A stretch of DNA of 64,000 nt from Enterobacter cloacae subsp. cloacae ATCC 13047 (GTDB taxonomy: Bacteria; Pseudomonadota; Gammaproteobacteria; Enterobacterales; Enterobacteriaceae): the NCBI RefSeq assembly GCF_000025565.1, contig NC_014121.1, positions 3,410,001 to 3,474,000 of the forward strand. Direction: 5' to 3'. Below, in pieces: positions 11,153 through 20,835 of the stretch (within the stretch, counting starts at the first letter, position 1; every line of letters starts with the position of its first letter). A model generated the notes under the pieces. The model saw only the letters and a program-made list of their open reading frames with translations, was not told where the DNA came from and made no database searches. A program made the translations under genes and the position numbers.

Positions 11153-11840
11153 TTTTAAACTCCATGGCTTTAAACAACCACTCAGCTACGCGCCAGTCTT
11201 CTGGAGTATCAATATCCTGGACACGTTCACGCGGAAGTTCAATCGAGTAGGAATCTGCGCTAAAAATCGGCTTTTCGTTCAACCAAGCTGAGGATGTCCC
11301 CCAATAAAATTGCCCGGCATCGTGCCACGACTCTTCAAGATCCTGTGACCGGACATGGAACATCTCAGGTGAAAACATACTTATACGCTGTTCATCACTG
11401 ACTTTAAGTGCTCGTTGAATGGGATAAGGAAACCTTGAAACTGTGAAAGCATAATCGCCTTGCTGGCTTTGGAGAGTTCCTAATCCCTGAATAATATCTT
11501 CAGCGCGGATAAAAGGAGCTGTAGCATAAATACAGCAAACATAATCAACCGCGCAGTCGTGACTAATGAGCCAATCAGTCGCGTGGCGAATCACAGGAAT
11601 AGTACCTGCATAATCATTTGAGAGTTCTTCCGGGCGCATAAATGGCACTTCTGCACCATATTGACGCGCAACTTCAGCTATCTCCGCATCATCTGTTGAG
11701 ACAATGATTCGGTCAAAGACGCCGCTCTTTTGAGCGGCTTCAATGGACCAGGCAATCATTGGTTTCCCACAAAATTCTTTAATGTTTTTTCGTGGAATAC
11801 GCTTACTGCCACCACGCGCAGGAATGATTGCCACATTCAT
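11130..11840 (-). CDS. pseF: Pseudaminic acid cytidylyltransferase
   Basis: Activates pseudaminic acid with CTP to CMP-pseudaminic acid, the donor for the O-unit transferase. The 236-residue protein has the CMP-nonulosonate synthetase fold: IPARGGSKRIPRKNIKEFCG at residues 6-25 is the nucleotide-binding loop, followed by IVSTDDAEIAEVARQYGAEV, FMRPEELSNDYAGT and VCCIYATAPFIRAEDI, and HVRSQDLEESWHDAGQFYWG near 163, which is typical of PseF rather than NeuA. It begins immediately after the pseC stop codon and overlaps pseGH at its end. Confidence 0.93.
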   Translation of the reverse strand: MNVAIIPARGGSKRIPRKNIKEFCGKPMIAWSIEAAQKSGVFDRIIVSTDDAEIAEVARQYGAEVPFMRPEELSNDYAGTIPVIRHATDWLISHDCAVDYVCCIYATAPFIRAEDIIQGLGTLQSQQGDYAFTVSRFPYPIQRALKVSDEQRISMFSPEMFHVRSQDLEESWHDAGQFYWGTSSAWLNEKPIFSADSYSIELPRERVQDIDTPEDWRVAEWLFKAMEFKNERVSAG

Positions 11841-12992
11841 TTAAAAATACTCCCGAATGCACTGAATAACGTAGTCTTGCTCTTCATCTGTCAGCGTTGA
11901 GTACATAGGGATACTTAGCGCGCGAGAGTAATAGTCTTCAGCGACGGGATAATCACCAGATTTATGACCTAACTGCTCATAATAAGGCTGAGTATGAACG
12001 GGGATATAGTGGACGTTAACCCCAATGCCTTTATCACGCAGATAATCAAACAGTGGTTTACGTTGAGCCGGATCGTTCACCGTCAGTGGGTAAAGATGCA
12101 AAGCACTGTATCCACTCTCTGACTGCTGCGGTATTGAAACAGGAACACCGTCAAAAGCCGCGTGATAACGTTTTGCCAGTTCATGACGTCGAGCCACAAA
12201 ACCGTCAATACGTTTTAACTGACTCACACCCAGTGCAGCCTGTAATTCGGTCATGCGATAGTTTAGTCCGAGATCTACCTGCTGATAGTACCAACCACCT
12301 TCCGATAGTTTGGTCATTTTCTCGTTGTCGCGGGTAATCCCGTGGCTGCGGAAAAGTTGCATACTCTCGGCCAGCGCATCGTTGTTTGTCAGCGCCATAC
12401 CACCTTCAGCAGTTGTGATGATCTTAACCGGGTGGAAGCTCAAAATGGTAATGTCGGCAAAACACGAGTTGCCAATTTTAGCTCCCTGATAATTACCACC
12501 GATCGCATGCGACGCATCTTCGATAATGGCGAACCCATACTCTTTAGACAGTTTATGGATCGCTTCCATATCACATGATTGACCCGCGAACGCTACTGGC
12601 ACCACGATTTTAGGCAATTTGCCTTCTGCTTTAGCCGCAATGAGTTTAGCTTCCAGAGCGGAAACACTCATGTTGTAAGTTTGCGGATCAATATCAACAA
12701 AGCTTACATTGGCATCACAATAAAGCGCACAATTTGCCGAAGCCACAAAGGTATTAGGCGAAGTCCAAAGCCAGTCGCCTTTTTTCAACCCCAGTGCTAA
12801 GCATGCAATATGAAGTGCAGACGTTGCGCTATTAACCGCTACAGCATGTTTAACGCCAACATAGTCAGCAATGGCCTGCTCGAACTGTGGAACACATGGC
12901 CCCTGAGTCAAGAAATCAGACTTCAGTACGTCCACCACTGCACTGATATCTTCTTCTGAGATATCCTGCCGTCCGTAGGGGATAAATTTCAT
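11841..12992 (-). CDS. pseC: UDP-4-amino-4,6-dideoxy-N-acetyl-beta-L-altrosamine transaminase
   Basis: PLP-dependent aminotransferase of the DegT/DnrJ/EryC1 family that adds the 4-amino group to the PseB product. The 383-residue protein starts with IPYGRQDISEEDISAVVDVL, typical of PseC, and shows VNSATSALHIACLALG near 57-72, SPNTFVASANCALY near 80, IIEDASHAIGG near 155 (the PLP-contacting Asp), and the Schiff-base lysine in LSFHPVKIITTAEGGM near 182. Its ATG overlaps the pseB stop by one base (TAATG), which suggests coupling. Reads as a full-length enzyme. Confidence 0.94.
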   Translation of the reverse strand: MKFIPYGRQDISEEDISAVVDVLKSDFLTQGPCVPQFEQAIADYVGVKHAVAVNSATSALHIACLALGLKKGDWLWTSPNTFVASANCALYCDANVSFVDIDPQTYNMSVSALEAKLIAAKAEGKLPKIVVPVAFAGQSCDMEAIHKLSKEYGFAIIEDASHAIGGNYQGAKIGNSCFADITILSFHPVKIITTAEGGMALTNNDALAESMQLFRSHGITRDNEKMTKLSEGGWYYQQVDLGLNYRMTELQAALGVSQLKRIDGFVARRHELAKRYHAAFDGVPVSIPQQSESGYSALHLYPLTVNDPAQRKPLFDYLRDKGIGVNVHYIPVHTQPYYEQLGHKSGDYPVAEDYYSRALSIPMYSTLTDEEQDYVIQCIREYF

Positions 12993-13990
12993 TAGATATT
13001 GCCTACTTTTTCACGGTTATCATCAATCCATTGACGCAGTTCTTCAATGCTCATCCACTCGGTATTGCTGTCGCTTTCGTAAACGAACCCTTCTGGTACA
13101 CGTTTACCATCTTTAATACGTTCAGGAGAATCGCACCAGTTATGGATTGCAGGAAGGATTTTGAAGTGTTCCGGATATTCATAGGTGTAATGCGCATCTT
13201 CTGCACTGATCATTTGTTCATGCAGTTTTTCACCCGGACGAATACCGATCACTTTCTGAGTTGCATCAGGAGCAACAGCCGTTGCAACATCAGTCACTTT
13301 CATTGATGGGATTTTCTTAACATAGATCTCGCCACCTTCCATGTCATTGAAGGCGTGCCAAACCAGTTCCACACCCTGTTCCAGGGTAATCATGAAACGG
13401 GTCATGCGGTCATCAGTGATTGGCAGTTCGCCCTTGTCTTTGATAGACAGGAAGAATGGAATTACGGAACCACGGGATCCCATAACGTTCCCGTAACGCA
13501 CAACGGCGAAGCGAGTCTTGGTAGCACCGGAGTAGGAATTACCTGCCACAAACAATTTATCGGATGCCAGTTTAGTTGCACCATACAGGTTTGCTGGGCT
13601 ACTTGCTTTGTCAGTAGACAGTGCAACGACACGCTCGATACCTTTATCAATACATGCATCAATAACATTCATCGCACCGTTGATGTTGGTTTTTACACAC
13701 TCAAACGGGTTGTATTCTGCGGTAGGAACGATTTTTGTTGCTGCTGCATGCACCACGAAATCAACCCCATCTAACGCACGGTACAAACGATCTTTATCAC
13801 GCACATCACCGATGAAAAAGCGGATGCGACTTTCATCTTTGAAATGCTTTGCCATTTCCCACTGTTTCATTTCATCACGCGAATAAATGATAATTTTTTT
13901 AGGATTATATTTTTCAAGCGTCATGCGAACGAACTTATTGCCAAATGAACCTGTGCCGCCAGTTACCAGAATCGTTTTATTATCAAACAT
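12992..13990 (-). CDS. pseB: UDP-N-acetylglucosamine 4,6-dehydratase (inverting)
   Basis: First enzyme of pseudaminic acid synthesis: converts UDP-GlcNAc to the 4-keto-6-deoxy-L-arabino sugar. The 332-residue extended SDR protein has TVLVTGGTGSFGNKF-type binding (residues 5-18: ILVTGGTGSFGNKF), RDEMKQWEM near 39, FIGDVRDKDRL near 60, VHAAATKIVPTAEYNPFECV near 82, a TDKA variant in ALSTDKASSPANLYGATKL near 126 with the YGATK lysine, and GSVIPFF near 175. Start taken at ATG 13988-13990, with GGTGA five bases upstream; the in-frame GTG at 13999 lacks a site. First gene of the O-antigen operon, 78 bases after the JUMPstart. Confidence 0.94.
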   Translation of the reverse strand: MFDNKTILVTGGTGSFGNKFVRMTLEKYNPKKIIIYSRDEMKQWEMAKHFKDESRIRFFIGDVRDKDRLYRALDGVDFVVHAAATKIVPTAEYNPFECVKTNINGAMNVIDACIDKGIERVVALSTDKASSPANLYGATKLASDKLFVAGNSYSGATKTRFAVVRYGNVMGSRGSVIPFFLSIKDKGELPITDDRMTRFMITLEQGVELVWHAFNDMEGGEIYVKKIPSMKVTDVATAVAPDATQKVIGIRPGEKLHEQMISAEDAHYTYEYPEHFKILPAIHNWCDSPERIKDGKRVPEGFVYESDSNTEWMSIEELRQWIDDNREKVGNI

Positions 13991-14067
13991 GTTTTTCACC
14001 AGAAAATATCAACTTATTGAATGCTACAATTGAAGAGATTGTAATCCAGCCCTGCATGGGTTTTACC

Positions 14068-14106
14068 CACGCTACCGCCCCTGGCTTAACAGCTACCAGT
14101 GCACTG
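14068..14106 (-). promoter_or_regulatory. JUMPstart sequence with ops element, O-antigen operon
   Basis: Near-identical to the 39-bp JUMPstart consensus found ahead of enterobacterial polysaccharide operons. On the minus strand it reads CAGTGCACTGGTAGCTGTTA and continues to the ops core GGCGGTAGCGT at 14079-14069. RfaH is recruited at ops and suppresses premature termination in long operons. Position 78 bases upstream of pseB fits this use. Confidence 0.93.
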
Positions 14107-14284
14107 AACGGGGGTGAAATGTTCCATTTGTTGAAGTCCGACACCGAACTCTACTGGCGCTGGACAACTGCATAAACTGGCGTTAATTGTCGTCCTAAAT
14201 GACCTCAGAAACAAGCACAAATCGTTACAAATCTGACCAGATTTAAATCAGATAAATCCATGTTATCATTAGAATTAATAACAA

Positions 14285-14340
14285 AAAACGGCAGCTACCA
14301 TTTTGGTTATGTTTCAACATACCCAAATGATGACTGCCGC
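14285..14340 (-). terminator. Rho-independent terminator after galF
   Basis: On the minus strand a long imperfect hairpin (outer arms GCGGCAG and CTGCCGT, inner arms CATTTGGGTATG and CATAACCAAAATG with wobble pairs, loop TTGAAA) is followed by TTTTTT. It begins 24 bases after the galF stop and lies upstream of the O-antigen promoter region, so it would isolate the two transcription units. Confidence 0.8.
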
Positions 14341-14364
14341 TTGTGCAAATCAAGTAAGATAAAA

Positions 14365-15261
14365 TCAGTCGTTAGCTAACAACTTCTCAATCCGGCTTCT
14401 GAACTTCGCCCCTTCCTTCAGGTTACGCAGCCCATAGTTCACAAACGCCTGCATGTAGCCCAACTTCTTACCGCAGTCGTAGCTCTCACCGGTCATCAGC
14501 ATCGCGTCAACAGACTGCTTCTTCGCCAGCTCGGCAATCGCATCGGTCAACTGAATACGATCCCAGGCGCCTGGCTCGGTTTTTTCCAGCTCGGCCCAGA
14601 TATCTGCGTTCAGGACATAACGGCCAACCGCCATCAGGTCAGAATCCAGCGTCTGCGGCTGATCCGGTTTTTCGATGAACTCAACGATGCGGCTCACCTG
14701 CCCTTCTGTCTCCAGCGCTTCTTTAGTCTGGATAACAGAGTACTCGGACAGATCGCCTTTCATGCGTTTCGCCAGCACCTGGCTGCGGCCTGTTTCGTTG
14801 AAACGCGCCACCATCGCCGCCAGGTTGTAGCGCAGCGGATCCGCAGAAGCGGTATCAATGATGATATCCGGCAGGACCACGATAAACGGGTTGTCGCCCA
14901 CGACAGGGCGAGCACACAGGATGGAGTGGCCCAGGCCCAGCGGCTGCGCCTGACGCACGTTCATGATGGTCACGCCAGGAGGACAAATGGACTGCACTTC
15001 CGCCAGCAATTGACGTTTAACACGCTGCTCCAGCAGCGCTTCGAGTTCGTAAGAGGTGTCGAAGTGGTTTTCAACCGCATTCTTGGACGAGTGCGTAACC
15101 AGAACGATTTCTTTGATCCCTGCAGCAACAATCTCGTCGACGATGTATTGAATCATCGGCTTGTCGACGATCGGTAGCATCTCTTTAGGAATGGCTTTTG
15201 TGGCTGGCAGCATATGCATGCCCAGTCCGGCTACCGGAATGACTGCTTTCAAATTAATCAT
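14365..15261 (-). CDS. galF: UTP-glucose-1-phosphate uridylyltransferase-like protein GalF
   Basis: Member of the bacterial UDP-glucose pyrophosphorylase family, close to GalU; GalF has weak activity and is thought to modulate UDP-glucose supply. The 298-residue protein begins [20 protein letters not shown], where the GalU loop GLGTRMLPATK is changed to [11 protein letters not shown], the known GalF difference. [39 protein letters not shown] and [10 protein letters not shown] follow. Start at ATG 15259-15261 with GGTGGAAG upstream; a GTG twelve bases earlier lies in the ribosome site. Standard left border of the O-antigen locus. Confidence 0.96.
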   Translation of the reverse strand: MINLKAVIPVAGLGMHMLPATKAIPKEMLPIVDKPMIQYIVDEIVAAGIKEIVLVTHSSKNAVENHFDTSYELEALLEQRVKRQLLAEVQSICPPGVTIMNVRQAQPLGLGHSILCARPVVGDNPFIVVLPDIIIDTASADPLRYNLAAMVARFNETGRSQVLAKRMKGDLSEYSVIQTKEALETEGQVSRIVEFIEKPDQPQTLDSDLMAVGRYVLNADIWAELEKTEPGAWDRIQLTDAIAELAKKQSVDAMLMTGESYDCGKKLGYMQAFVNYGLRNLKEGAKFRSRIEKLLAND

Positions 15262-15419
15262 TATTTCTTCCACCTTAAAATGGTTGACGAATTATAGCTC
15301 TTAAACCTGTTTTCGCCAGTATGATTTGCCGTAATCCTGTAATGATATTACGCCTTAGCACCACAAATTACAGTAGTTGTAATCTGAAATGAATGCGATC
15401 CCGTGCCAGGAATAGTCGC

Positions 15420-15449
15420 AAAAAGCCCACTGACGATTATCTGTGCGGC
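15420..15449 (-). terminator. Probable terminator at the end of the colanic acid operon
   Basis: On the minus strand GCCGCAC (15449-15443) pairs with GTGGGC (15430-15425), with one bulged G, and is followed directly by TTTTT. The upstream arm overlaps the last wcaM codons. Position at the 3' end of the operon supports a terminator, but the stem is only six pairs. Confidence 0.55.
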
Positions 15450-16828
15450 AGCGCAAAATTCAGCCGTTCCGTATTCACCACATGCTGATCCACCCGGTCA
15501 ATATCCACCGAGCTCTGCCCTTTCTCATTCACTGCTTTGATGTTTGCTAGCGACAGCAACGTCTCGTCTTTCGCCATGAATTTACCCCGTACATCCTTAC
15601 GCAGGTCGAAGTTCAGCTTCAGGGCCGGCCCGATTGCTGCTTCCTGCATTACGTTGATATTGCGTAAGAAAAGGTGCTGAGGTTTGTTATGCAGTTCAAG
15701 CGTCGCGCGCTGCATGTCGACGTTGGTGATGGCCACAAACGAGGTCGCATTACCGGATGAAATTTGTATGCCGCGCAGCTTATAGGCAAGCTGGCTATTA
15801 TCCAGACGAATATCGTTAAGCTTGAAGTTCTGCGGAATCGACAGGTAGTCACCTTTAATCACGCCGTAACCGATTAACATGCCGGCACTATTGACCATAT
15901 CGACATTATCAATAACGAAATTATCACAGCCATAAATTGCTACCGTGGCATTGTCTATTCCCGCCTTTTTACTGAAATCAGGCGTAATATTTTTGGCCTT
16001 AATATTGCGGATAATAAAGTGTTTACCGTTCTCAACGTGCACCAGCTGGCGGCAGTTGCTGCCGGTGATATTGGCAACCACAAAGTTCTTCACGGTCTGT
16101 TTTTCCGGGTAGTCGTTGTCGTAGGTACTGCCCGCAAGGCCAATACCAATCCCCCAGTTAATCTTCCCGTTGGTGCAGTTGATGTTGTCGATCACATGGT
16201 CGGAGATCAGAATATTGCGGTCATTGATGGCCACATTCCACTCGATCGCATCGCCCTGCAGGTGGCTGAATTTGCTGTTGGTGATGCGGGCGCCATCCAC
16301 CTGGTTGTGAAACCCCTGGCGCAGGATGGCGTAATTGGCCTGGCTCACGCGGATGTTATCAATGACCAGATTACGCATCACGCTGGGCTTTTTGCCGCCA
16401 ATGTAGATTTGCGTTACCGGGCCAAATCCGCTCATCGCCAGCCCTTTGATGACACAGTCAGAGCCACGAACGTCAAGGGTAATATTTTCGGTACGGCCTT
16501 CGCCCTCACCGATGACTTTGCTGCCCTCCTGCAGAACAAAGCGCCCCCGGCCATTGCCGGTTAACGCCCCGCGAATCAGCAGCGTTTTGCCGCCAGGAAT
16601 GAAAATGCCCGTGTTGATGTTTTTGCAGGTGAGCCCTGCAGGCACTACGACGGTGTCGCCTTCGTTAAACGCCTGCTTAAAGGCGGCGATCCAGTCGTTG
16701 TTATTGTACTGATTTACAGAGACCGTCTTGCCGGTTGCCGCCCGCGCAACGCGGGGCGACAGCAGCGGCATTGCCGCCAGGACGGACAGAGAAGAGACAA
16801 AGCTGCGTCGGGTAATCTTTTTCAGCAT
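15437..16828 (-). CDS. wcaM: Colanic acid biosynthesis protein WcaM
   Basis: Last gene of the colanic acid operon; needed for full colanic acid production, exact reaction unsettled. The 463-residue protein starts with a twin-arginine signal ([22 protein letters not shown], about residues 3-24, ending ARA near 30), so it is likely exported folded by Tat. The rest is a right-handed beta-helix/pectate-lyase-like repeat protein (many [34 protein letters not shown] rungs). It aligns end to end with E. coli WcaM. Twelve bases separate it from wcaL. Confidence 0.95.
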   Translation of the reverse strand: MLKKITRRSFVSSLSVLAAMPLLSPRVARAATGKTVSVNQYNNNDWIAAFKQAFNEGDTVVVPAGLTCKNINTGIFIPGGKTLLIRGALTGNGRGRFVLQEGSKVIGEGEGRTENITLDVRGSDCVIKGLAMSGFGPVTQIYIGGKKPSVMRNLVIDNIRVSQANYAILRQGFHNQVDGARITNSKFSHLQGDAIEWNVAINDRNILISDHVIDNINCTNGKINWGIGIGLAGSTYDNDYPEKQTVKNFVVANITGSNCRQLVHVENGKHFIIRNIKAKNITPDFSKKAGIDNATVAIYGCDNFVIDNVDMVNSAGMLIGYGVIKGDYLSIPQNFKLNDIRLDNSQLAYKLRGIQISSGNATSFVAITNVDMQRATLELHNKPQHLFLRNINVMQEAAIGPALKLNFDLRKDVRGKFMAKDETLLSLANIKAVNEKGQSSVDIDRVDQHVVNTERLNFALPHR

Positions 16829-16840
16829 ACAACCTCGGCG

Positions 16841-18061
16841 TTACAACGTTTGCAGCAGGCTCGCTAACTGGCGATTGATCACCTGCTGGTTAAAATCTGC
16901 CTCGACTTTTTGTCGGGCATTGTGCAGCACGGGCTCCAGCGCCTGCTGGTCGATATCGCTAAACGCGGCCAGCCGATCGGCCAGGGCCATGGCGTTATTT
17001 TCGGGGACCAGCCAGCCGGAATGATCTGACTTGATCAGCTCCGGGATCCCGCTGTGCAGGGTCGATACCACCGGAATCCCCACCGCCATCGCCTCCATCA
17101 GCGCCACCGGTATGCCTTCCATGTCGCCATCGGCACCCGTAACGGACGGCAGCAGAAACACGTCGGCTTCATCGAGCATGGCCTTCACCTCGTGGCTCGG
17201 CTTAAAGCCCGGCATCTCCACGTGCGTTTCCAGCTCATACTGTTCAATAAGCGTGCGCAGACGACGCTCCCACGGGCCGATACCGAGAATGCGATAACGG
17301 AAATCCACCCCGCGCGCCTTTAGCTGGCGGCAGGCTTCTATCGCCACATGCAGCCCTTTTTTCTCGGTCAGTCGGGCAACAGAGATAATCTGCAGCGGTT
17401 TACCCGGCACCTTGACCGGACGGCGGGTAAAACGCGCCAAATCCACACCCATCCGCGAGACGGTGATTTTCTCGCCCGGGCAGCCCATCTTTTTGAGGCG
17501 TCCGGCCCACAGGTCGCTGATGGGCAGCATCATGTCGCCGCGCTGGAACAGCTGCTGATACTCCGGCGTGTAGTGGTTCAGCACTTCACGGCTGGAGATA
17601 TCAATGCCGTGGAAGATCGTGGCGATCTTCCCGTCAATCACTCCCAGCTCGCGCAGTTTGGCTGCGGTCACCCCTGCCGGGCCAAAGTGGGCGATAAAGA
17701 CATCAGCGCGGTACGGCTGCGCCGTTTGCCCACAGATGGCCGACAGGATCAGATTGCGCGACTCCGCGCCATAGCGGGAGATGTTCAGCGCTCGCCAGGT
17801 CGACGCGCGATGAAGCCCGCGTAAGGTTTGGCTGGTACGGTAGCGCAGCTTGTTCACTTTTCCGGATGGCTCATCCTGCAGCCAGCGAGTTTTCGCCTCC
17901 AGCCCATACTGGGTATACGCCGCATGGGTGTTTTGCGTATCGCCCTTTTGCAGGGCGATAATTTCCACGTCATATCCCATATCGATAAACGCGGTGATTT
18001 GATTGAGTACAAAGGTTTCAGACGACAGTGGAAATTTCAGTAAGAAGAAACCAACCTTCAT
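16841..18061 (-). CDS. wcaL: Colanic acid glycosyltransferase WcaL
   Basis: GT4-family retaining glycosyltransferase of colanic acid repeat-unit assembly, 406 residues, the same length as in E. coli. The N-terminal Rossmann half includes SSETFVLNQITAFIDMGYDV (13-32); the C-terminal half has the sugar-nucleotide site ISVARLTEKKGLHVAIEA near 229 and the E-x7-E motif region EGIPVALMEAMAVGIPVVST near 320. Start overlaps the wcaK stop by four bases (ATGA), so translation is probably coupled. Confidence 0.95.
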   Translation of the reverse strand: MKVGFFLLKFPLSSETFVLNQITAFIDMGYDVEIIALQKGDTQNTHAAYTQYGLEAKTRWLQDEPSGKVNKLRYRTSQTLRGLHRASTWRALNISRYGAESRNLILSAICGQTAQPYRADVFIAHFGPAGVTAAKLRELGVIDGKIATIFHGIDISSREVLNHYTPEYQQLFQRGDMMLPISDLWAGRLKKMGCPGEKITVSRMGVDLARFTRRPVKVPGKPLQIISVARLTEKKGLHVAIEACRQLKARGVDFRYRILGIGPWERRLRTLIEQYELETHVEMPGFKPSHEVKAMLDEADVFLLPSVTGADGDMEGIPVALMEAMAVGIPVVSTLHSGIPELIKSDHSGWLVPENNAMALADRLAAFSDIDQQALEPVLHNARQKVEADFNQQVINRQLASLLQTL

Positions 18062-19338
18062 TTCCCCTCCCGCACGCGGTCAAGCACCGACTTCACCATC
18101 CCCATTCCCTTTTCGCGCTCGGCTTTCACCGCCACGGCCAGGCGCTCATTCACGACGGGCAGTTGTCCAAGAGTGTCACCCACCATTGCGCCGAGCGAGC
18201 CATCCAGCAGATGACGGATATCCACGGCCATTTCCGGCATCCCCAGCTGCTGCATAATTCCGGCAGATTTGTGCTCATAGTTGATGGCAATGGCTGGCGT
18301 GCCAAAGTTCATCGAGATGATGGCAGAGTGCAGACGGGTACCCACGGTCAGGTCACAGGCTGAGAGCAGTTTGCCCATCTCCAGATCGTTCAGTTCGTCC
18401 ATCACCACGTGATACCGGGACGGATCGTTCACCAGATGGCGCAGGTTAAGCGCCACCATGCGATCATCCTTGTTGTAGCTATCGATACCGGTACAGGTGG
18501 AGAGCGCCAGCACCTGATAACCGCTGTCCAGCACGCGGTTAACGACCTCGGCAAAGGCCTTCTCGTAGGCGGCCTGAGTGGTGCCTAAACGCTTATCAAA
18601 AGGTGCCAGCTCGCGCAGGGTAATGGCGACGGTTTTCTGTTTCGCCGCCACGTCCAGCCAGTGCTGCACCGCGTAGCTCGGCTGGAAGCTGTCGTCCTGG
18701 TGATCCACCAGCCACGCGGTATCCACCCCGTGCTCGACTTTAGAAGTGTCGATCTCGCTGCGCTTCATCATGTCTAGGCTGACTGACTCACGTAAAATCA
18801 GGGCATCGCAGTGGCCAAACACATAGTTTGCCAGCTGGTTGAACTGCGGTTCCTGGAATGGTCCGACGCTGTGACCAATCATAAACAGCGGCTTCTTCGC
18901 CATAAAGGTACAGAGGGCATGCTCAAACTGCGGCACGCCGTAGAGATCGACAAAGAACGAACCGCCCACCTGAACAATGGCGTCATAGCCGGAAAGCAGA
19001 CGCACAAAATCGGTAAAGCCCTGCGCGATGGCGATGTTACGCAGCTTGCCGGTGTCGGTTACACGAGAAAGCAGCACCTGATGCTGGTAGCGGCGACGCA
19101 ACACTTTCTTCACGCGTCCCATCACGCCCGCAGCGTTATTGTGCTGTTTCATCTGGCTGTAGAGCGGGTCGCCCATCACCGGGCGGTTCAGTAACCAGGA
19201 TGAGCTGACCGGGTAACGGCTCATCACGTCCACTTCTGTCTCAGGCTTAAGGGTGTTAATTGCATCCAGTAAACCGCGCAGGATGGCGCTGTCGCCACGG
19301 TTGCCGCAGGTATGGTTGCCAAGAATTAATAATTTCAT
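18058..19338 (-). CDS. wcaK: Colanic acid pyruvyl transferase WcaK
   Basis: Polysaccharide pyruvyl-transferase family protein (PF04230), thought to add the pyruvate ketal of colanic acid from phosphoenolpyruvate. 426 residues; LILGNHTCGNRGDSAILRGL at 4-23 is the family's start, VQVGGSFFVDLYGVPQFEH near 124 and TVGTRLHSAIISMNFGTPAI near 340 are conserved family blocks. Matches the K-12 protein throughout. Seventeen bases follow the wzxC stop. Confidence 0.95.
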   Translation of the reverse strand: MKLLILGNHTCGNRGDSAILRGLLDAINTLKPETEVDVMSRYPVSSSWLLNRPVMGDPLYSQMKQHNNAAGVMGRVKKVLRRRYQHQVLLSRVTDTGKLRNIAIAQGFTDFVRLLSGYDAIVQVGGSFFVDLYGVPQFEHALCTFMAKKPLFMIGHSVGPFQEPQFNQLANYVFGHCDALILRESVSLDMMKRSEIDTSKVEHGVDTAWLVDHQDDSFQPSYAVQHWLDVAAKQKTVAITLRELAPFDKRLGTTQAAYEKAFAEVVNRVLDSGYQVLALSTCTGIDSYNKDDRMVALNLRHLVNDPSRYHVVMDELNDLEMGKLLSACDLTVGTRLHSAIISMNFGTPAIAINYEHKSAGIMQQLGMPEMAVDIRHLLDGSLGAMVGDTLGQLPVVNERLAVAVKAEREKGMGMVKSVLDRVREGK

Positions 19339-19355
19339 AATGGCCTCTTAAATAA

Positions 19356-20834
19356 CTAGCCTGCGCGAAGCAGCGTTTTCATTTTTTCGTTACGGCAAAA
19401 CTGGCGCTTCATCTCCACTACCAGCGCATTGCGTGACAGCACAATCATCACCCCAAACGCCAGCGCGCCCGCGGCAACCTGCACTGCCAGCAGCGCGGCC
19501 AGCGGCAAATGGCCCTTCAGGAGCACGCCCAGACCGTAGCTCACCACCAGGGTCGGCAAGGAGAGATAAAACGGCAGCCACAGGCTCAGGATGTACTGAC
19601 GGTAGCTGGAGCCCAGCACCGGCTTGATCATGATGAAGTAGCTCAACACGGTGTTGATGATTTGCACCAGCAGAAAGCCCAGCGTGACGCCAATGGCGCC
19701 CGCCATGTGTCCGCCGACGATAATTGCCGGAATAAACAGGAAGGTTTTAAATACGTTGAATTTAAAGCTGATATCCACGCGCGCTTTCGCCATCAGCAGG
19801 GAGCCAATCGGGTTACCCACGGAGCGCAGCAGCCCCACCACGCAGAGCAACTGCAGGATCGGGATGATGCTGTTCCACTTCTCCCCAAATACCAGCGGCA
19901 CAAAGTTGCTCGACACCACCATCAGACCCAGCAGTACCGGGAAGTTAATAATGCCGACCACGGAGAGCAGCTTGTAGAAGTTGACGCGCAGCTTTTCAGT
20001 GTCGTCCTGAATTTTGGCGAACGCCGGGAACAACACGCGGGTGATAATCGGGTTGAGCTTCATCGGCGGGACGACCGCAACGTTGTAGGCCAGGTTATAA
20101 CCCCCCGCGACGCTCGCCCCCAGAATGCGCGCCAGCACCAGCGTGGAAAGGTTGGTATTGACGTAGTTGATGATGCTGTCGGCCGTCAGCCAGGCGCCAA
20201 AACGCAGGTTCGAGGAGACGGACGCCAGGGAAAAATGCAGCCCCGGGCGGTAGATCTTGCGGCCAAAGTAGCCGAACAGCAGCGTGCGCACGACAGAGTT
20301 AACCAGATACCCCAGAATAGCGGTCATGGCCAGCGGCCAGAAATGGGCGCTCACCACTGTGAAGGTAAAGCCCGCCAGCACGGCGCTGGTTTCAATCATG
20401 CCGATCTTGTTGAACTCCAGCTCTTTTTGCATCAGCGCGCGGAACTGCTGCCCGTGCGGGATCACCACAAAGGCAAACGACAGCGTGCGCATCAGCGGGG
20501 CCAGATCCGGGTTGTGCAGCACGCTGGCGATCACATCGCTCAGCAGGAACACCAGCACAAAAACAAATATCCCCAGCCCCACGTTCAGCCAGTAGAGCGT
20601 GGTCAGCTCCAGCTGGCTAATCTCTTTGCGCTGGATAATCGAGTTGGCGATACCGAAGTCAGACAGCGTGTCGGCCAGCGCGATAATCACCAGCGAGACG
20701 GTCAGCAGACCGAACTGATGATTATCGATAATGCGCGCCAGCACGGTCATCTGCACCAGCCCCAGGCCAATGATGACGATAGTCGCCATCGCTGACCACT
20801 TGGCGCCGCTGATGGTTTTTTCACGTAAGCTCAT
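19356..20834 (-). CDS. wzxC: Colanic acid flippase WzxC
   Basis: Polysaccharide transporter that flips the Und-PP-linked colanic acid unit across the inner membrane. 492 residues with about 14 hydrophobic segments; MSLREKTISGAKWSAMATIV and FGLLTVSLVIIALADTLSDFGI followed by SIIQRKEIS are typical of the WzxC/RfbX subgroup. One base separates its ATG from the wcaJ stop. Distinct from the O-antigen Wzx at 7359-8564. Confidence 0.95.
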   Translation of the reverse strand: MSLREKTISGAKWSAMATIVIIGLGLVQMTVLARIIDNHQFGLLTVSLVIIALADTLSDFGIANSIIQRKEISQLELTTLYWLNVGLGIFVFVLVFLLSDVIASVLHNPDLAPLMRTLSFAFVVIPHGQQFRALMQKELEFNKIGMIETSAVLAGFTFTVVSAHFWPLAMTAILGYLVNSVVRTLLFGYFGRKIYRPGLHFSLASVSSNLRFGAWLTADSIINYVNTNLSTLVLARILGASVAGGYNLAYNVAVVPPMKLNPIITRVLFPAFAKIQDDTEKLRVNFYKLLSVVGIINFPVLLGLMVVSSNFVPLVFGEKWNSIIPILQLLCVVGLLRSVGNPIGSLLMAKARVDISFKFNVFKTFLFIPAIIVGGHMAGAIGVTLGFLLVQIINTVLSYFIMIKPVLGSSYRQYILSLWLPFYLSLPTLVVSYGLGVLLKGHLPLAALLAVQVAAGALAFGVMIVLSRNALVVEMKRQFCRNEKMKTLLRAG

Positions 20835-20835
20835 C

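Larger units (their letters stand above)
13991..14364. other. Intergenic leader between galF and the O-antigen operon
   Basis: 374 bases with no credible gene. Going leftwards it holds the galF terminator-like hairpin (about 14285-14340), an AT-rich stretch (about 14200-14290) where the operon promoter most likely lies, the JUMPstart/ops element (14068-14106) and the pseB leader. A rightward open frame here crosses the JUMPstart and is not a gene. I did not assign -35/-10 boxes. Confidence 0.7.

Noticed and set aside
13945..14175. 76-codon plus-strand frame between galF and pseB
   Set aside because: It reads through the JUMPstart/ops element on the wrong strand and has no ribosome site.
19509..20795. 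428-codon open frame on the plus strand inside wzxC
   Set aside because: Mirror frame of a hydrophobic transporter gene, giving a Gln/His/Arg-rich nonsense protein.
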